This document shows, piece by piece, positions 37,301-43,300 of a stretch of 64,000 nt of DNA. A program made the translations under genes and the position numbers. Source of the DNA: Symbiodinium microadriaticum. Its lineage: Eukaryota; Sar; Dinophyceae; Suessiales; Symbiodiniaceae. The DNA is taken from positions 465,947-529,946 of the forward strand of contig LSRX01000477.1 in NCBI GenBank assembly GCA_001939145.1. The letters are read 5' to 3'. The notes beneath the pieces were generated by a model, which did not search any database, was not told the DNA's origin, and worked only from the letters and a program-made list of their open reading frames with translations. Every line of letters begins with the position of its first letter. Position 1 is the stretch's first letter.

Positions 37301-40300
37301 CCGAATCTTGAACCCGAGCGGGGGCCCTGAACCTAATTCGGAAAAATCGCTAGCCCTCGGTGGAACGGTGCCTAACATGCGGGGGGCTTGGGATTTAGGG
37401 TTTAGGGTCTAATATAGGCATCGAAACAGTTAGGGTTTGGGGTTTAGGGCAGTAATAGCATTCCCTAGTAGTTCCTACATAAGTTCACCAATCTAAGGGT
37501 CCAAAGGACCCAATAATTAGGTACTTAGGTTTCGCATAGTAGTTATGTAGGTTGCTAGTTGGGGGAATAAAGGATTAATAGGCACCTGGACCATTGGGAT
37601 AGTATGGCAGAAGCAACGGTAAATCTGCTCCATGACATAAACACTGGCTTGCGGAAGTGGCCCGAGAACCAGAAATACGCAGGCACCAGGTCTTTCGATG
37701 AACGCCCACAATCTCGCTGGCTCATTGCGCCGAATCCGTAAGGAACAGTATACCTAAACAATCTCCATGAACCTTATGAACCCTATCCCCCCACACCCTC
37801 AACCGTCAACCCCAAACCCCCAAACCTCAACCCCAAACTGTAAGCTCGACCCCAAACCCTGGACCCCAGCCCAAAGCCAAAAATTTCAAACTCTACCTAT
37901 CCCGGCCCCTTAGGTCCCTGCTTCGCCTTCTCGTTTTCGGCGGCCTTCTCCTTCTGCAGCTTTTCTTCCAGGCCTCATGCTGCTCCCGAAACCATACTTG
38001 AACCTTAGAGGACCCACCGCTTTAAGGGCCTATAGAAGGAGATCATAATCAGGAGCCCCAAAGAGGTGGGTTAGGGTTAAGGCGGTTAAGGTAAACCCTT
38101 ACACTTTAAACCGTTAATAACCCTTACATGGCTTCTGTGACATTGAAGCAGTGAATTACTGCACCAATGTTAAGTTAATGGTAAAAGACTGCAAAGCAGA
38201 TGGAACAATATTGCAAACGATGCTGCGTAAATTGGTGGAAGCTCGAGAAAAGCGTCTCTGTGTAAAGGCAATCACAACAGCTGATTAGACACAACCACAA
38301 CTCAAACTCACCTAGACATAAATTCGGCTCGAAAGGACTAGGACAGGGAATCACGGAAGAACCAAACTGCGTAAACAGCCACAATGGTTTTACTGTAGCT
38401 ATATGTTGGTGGTTAACACTTGTGCGAGATCTGTTGCAGTTGCTACTCATGTGTGAGGCTTAGTAATCCCGGGTTGCACATATGGGAACAGGTAAGCACA
38501 AGAACGGAATGAACTAATTTTGTCGGAAACGAATAAGGGTACCAGAGTTTCAATAACAGAATCTTTTCAAAAGCATGCAGATCAAGCTTACATAAACCAA
38601 GAGTAGAATCCTGAAAAAGAACTGTATAGATGCTTTGGTATACGGAATAACATTTAGAGCTCTGGTATAGGGATCTCGGGCAAGAGCACAGGCGCGAAAC
38701 ACCAAAGATGAAGGACAAGACCAGAAAACACCAAAAAAAAACAAAGAGCCAGAGAGAATGCGGGAACCGTTTTGTTTTTTATTTTGTCTGTGTGTGTGTG
38801 TGGCTTTGTTTCTTGGTTTTTGTTTTTGTTGGTATTTTGGTCTTTGAGTTTGGGAGTTCCGATTGGTATAAGAAGATCGATGATGTAAAACCTAAACAAA
38901 AAACAACCCAAAAACCAAGAACCAAACCCGTCAAACAACAACGCAGCAACACGGTTCCGGCATTCTCTGTGAATCTTTGTTTTTTGTTTGGTTGGATCTC
39001 GGGCCGAGGGTTTGAAGCCACAAGAACACAGACCAACAAAGACACACAAATGTCAATGCAGTTCCGGCAATCTCTGTGGATCTTTGTTGATTTTGTGGTT
39101 TTCTGGTTTTTTGTTGAGTGGTGAATGCAGGGATGACAAAGGCCGGAATCGCCGGTGGGAGCGGGGTGCTAAAGGGGGTTGTCTGTGGGGGGGGGGTGTG
39201 ACCAAATACATAAACATATATATATATACAGATTTATATTTATATTTCTTTACCTATTTCTTTATTTAATTACCTGGAAGTCCAAGCTCGAAGTCCTATG
39301 CGCGAAACATCTAAATCCCCACATGGCCTGCTTAAACCCTGGATCCCAAACCAAACAACCCAAAGCCGAAACTCTCCAAACGACTAACCAACCCTAAACA
39401 ACCCGAAACCCTAAGCCCCGAAAATCACTAGAAAGCCGTGCTGTCTGGAGTCTCATGGCTGTCTGGGTCGCAAAGTCCATGGGGTCAGGCAGCTCACCCC
39501 CTGACCAGCGATCCGCAGCTTGTGTGGAGCTGCAGAAGCTTTTTACGGGGTTTAGGGTTTCGGGTTTAGGGTTTTTGGGTTTGTAAGGGTTTAGGGTCGA
39601 GGGTTCCGGTTTCGGGGTTTAGGGTTAAGGGTTTAGGTTGTAGAGTACAGTTGTTCATGTGGTCTTTTGGGCTACTTTCTTTATGGGGTTTAGGGTCTCG
39701 TTATGGTTTGGAAACAAATTTCTAGGGGCCATCGAGGGTTTCTGCGGGCTGATGGGAGGTGTGGCTCAGGGGCGAAGGGCTCTCAAACACGGTCGGGCAG
39801 GGAAGAATCTTGAAGTCTTTCGCTCAGCTGTTGTTGGCCAGTCTGAACCCTAAACTCGAAGGCACCGCAGGAAAGGAGACAGCGCTTGGAAACTCCTGGC
39901 AGCAGCAGATTCCGGAAACGTAGGTCTTCATTCAAACGGGTGCGACGGGAACCTCGTCTTCACTGTTAGACTCAGCGAGGTGGAGAAACGTGTGGCCTGA
40001 AGCCGGTGCCGATGTGTCTTCGCCGAAAGTTCACCGACAGCTCCGAACATGGGAAGTCAAAGCCAGCGCTTCCGTTCCTCGTTGATTTTCTGTTGTTGGT
40101 ATCACGAAGACTGCAGCACACCACGACCACGTGGACGGGGTCGCGGATAATTCCAGCACGGCTTGATTCCAGGGATCCCTACTTTTGAGGAACTCTACGA
40201 GAGAACTTGAGCAGCCTCATCCACGTAGGCTCAAACAAGGAAATCGTCTTCCTAACAGCCAGGGTCCGAAGTGGATAAGTGCTAACCATCTTTCGTAGTG

Positions 40301-43300
40301 TCCCGTATTGCCCATGTTAGTAGAAGAGGCCCCAAAGCCCCATCCGAGATATATTGACATAGGGGCCTCAATAATTAGAGTAGGGTGTTGGGGTATGTTA
40401 TACTAGAAGTACAATAAAGACCGGTAATTCCTAAGGCCCTTGCATTCAGCTGAAAATTGCTACTGCCGGAGTTCGGGTTCAGGTCTGGATCTTTAGAACC
40501 ATGAGCAGCCAGAGATAGTGTCATATCGAAGCCTCAATAGATAGAATAGGGTTTTGGGGTACGCTATACTGTAGCTAAAATAAGGAAACCCCCACAATAT
40601 GTAGCAGAGGCATTTATTTCGGCCCCTACTTGTATATTAAACCCTGAGAGCCGAGGCAGCAAACCAGGAATCTTCACACTCCTCAGTCCCCTCTCACATC
40701 TCCCTTCATCTCCACCCCGCAGAGGGAACCGAGAATCGACGGTATGCAGCTTACATGGGGCTCTAAAATTTAGTGGTACCTTATTTGGGGGGTCTTTGTA
40801 TCCGGCATGCTACTGTTAGGGTCTAAACATAAAAGGGTCGCTGAATTTCAGACAGTCCCACCTGTCGGCTCGGACTGCACCGAGTGCATTGTTGGCCTTG
40901 TTGAAGAAGTCTGGCGGAATTCCGCGACCTAAGAAGCTGGAATGGAAGGCCCTTCTAGACCCTAAGCCTCCGAACATACAGGGAACTTCATAATTCAGTT
41001 CAAGAACTCCTGCGTTTCGCGGCTTCGGATTCTATGATCGTTTTAGGCTTATAGGATTCAAGGCTTAGGCCCTAAACCCTAAATAGAGCGGCTCCCAAAA
41101 CTCAACTCACCAGACCCATTCCACCCCGCACACAAAGATTGAACTCTTGGCTCCAGCTCTTATGAAACCGAATCCCTACTGAAGAGTCCGGAACTGTTAG
41201 AGTGTAGGATACACCATGGGAAATGAAGCTATAGCCAGTGACTGAAGCTCAGATCTCAAGAACATCAACATCCTTTACGAACACCTGGCATGTTTCTGTA
41301 GCCTCTTTACCACTTGATGGGTCGCAGCAAACCTTGCATAGCAATCACATAGCTGCACAACCCCAACAGAACCCTCCCCAAAAATCCCTCCCTCCGTCAC
41401 AACCTACAAAGTGTTAAGACTGTCGAAAGTGCTTCCGGCTGCCCCACTGGTTCGGGTTTAGGGTATTCTTTTTTTTTAAGTGCAATGGTCCCCTTCGCTC
41501 AGGGTTTAGGGTTTAGGGTTTCGGGTTTAAGGTTTAGGATGGTATTAACTAAGGCTTTAAACTTCCCCTGAACCCTAGACTTCCTTCCCTCTATAAACTG
41601 TAAAAACCCCGAGGCGCGCACGACTGAGCTCTTTGGCCGGGAGCGAAGAGATGTAGATTTGGTCACCCGTTCCAGTGGGTCAGATTTGGTACCCGACAGC
41701 TGGGCCTGAAGCTTTCTTGCTTTGGTGATGGGCTTGAGGGGGTCTTCTTTAGAAGTTTCGTTGGCGGTCTAATTTATGTTCCCGCGCTAACACTACCAAT
41801 CTACTATCTATAGGTTGCTGAGCCCAAGGTACGTATTCTTTGCATACTCGTAGTTGTAGGGATAAAAAGGTTGCCCTATGTCCTATATTCAGGGCACATG
41901 GTTGGCCTTCTCCCTTATGGCACTTTCCAATAGAGTACAACGTAAGTTTTGCTGTTGCTAGTTTGCTTATGTTTGTTGAAGGTCTTGTATGGGGTCCGGG
42001 TTACCGAGTATCGTTGCACAGGGCCTATGAACTGTAGGTCATGGGCTCTTGCCTTTGGGTTATTCACAGTCTTAATTGTAAGATTTACGGTTGAGAACCC
42101 TAAACCGCCCTAAACCCTAAACCGGTTTGGGCTAGGTGTGCAGCTCTAGGTTCAGACCGGTTTAGTATCATCTGAAAGGGTGGCCGTCAGAATGCTGAGG
42201 TTTCAGTGCATCTGTGCAGGCAAGTGTAGGAGTTAAGGATGCTGAGGGCCATGTCTTCCTGTTGGGATGCAGGTGCTTGAAGCGCGTAGGTCTTATTATG
42301 CATAAGTCCATGCTCTCACGCGCTCATAGAACCCAAATGAAAACATCAGTCTCAATGATCCAATGGAAGGAAAACCTAAGACTGCGAAAGTGCTGCGGTG
42401 TGGGACAAGCAGAGGCCACCCTAAACCCTCAACCCTAAATCCCTAAACCTTTATAAACCCTAAACCTCTAAACCCTTATAAACCCTAAACCCTAAATCCC
42501 TAAACAATATAACCCCTAAAGCCCTAAATAGCAGGTAGGATCAGCAGATCGCGGGTCCAGGACCCGAGAACCCAACAAACTTTGGGACGACAGGGACGCC
42601 TCAACAGCTACCTTCGGTCTCCATTGTAGATCCCCGTCTTGGGGTTTAGGGTTTAGGGTTTAGGGGTTTAGGGGTTTTGGGGTTTTGGGGTTTGGGGTTT
42701 AGGGTTTAGGTTTTTTGGGGTTTAACCACTTGTGGGTCTAGGGTCCTATAAGGAAACCCAAGATAGGAACTGCAATGGATACTTTAGGTACTACATGGGT
42801 AGCTCTCTTTTTGGGTCCCTTCTTCGATCCCCAATATAGTACGGCACCCTGAAAAAAGGGCGCCAAAAGGGACCCTAGTTTAGAGAACTACCCATATGCG
42901 CTGAGCAGGGCGTTTGAGGCTCCTCAAGCGTCGAAAAAGGGCTCTTGGAGGGTTCTAAGAGACGAGGGGCTGACTCTATCCCTTGGATTAAGCCACAAAA
43001 ATTTAGGGTTTAGGGTTTAGGGTTTGTTTACACAACAGGAAGCAAAACGGCCAGCTAGCCAGCCCGTAGGTAAGGTTTTATGTAATCCTTTCTTGGCCCG
43101 GAGGAAGGCCGAGGCAATGAAAACGCCCTGCAGCCTAGTCAAACCTCAGAGCCCTCAGAAGAACCCTAAACCCTCTAAATCCTAAACCCCAAATCCCCAA
43201 ACCCAAACCCTTAACCCTGAACCCCATCCCCGGGAGGCCTAGTGAAACCCCCAAGCTCGGCCTTCAGCTCTGCGTTCTCCATCCGAACCTGGACGAGCTG

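Noticed and set aside
38654..39124. ORFs of 131-138 codons on both strands
   Set aside because: They lie in a GT/CA-rich inverted repeat and are low-complexity complements of each other.
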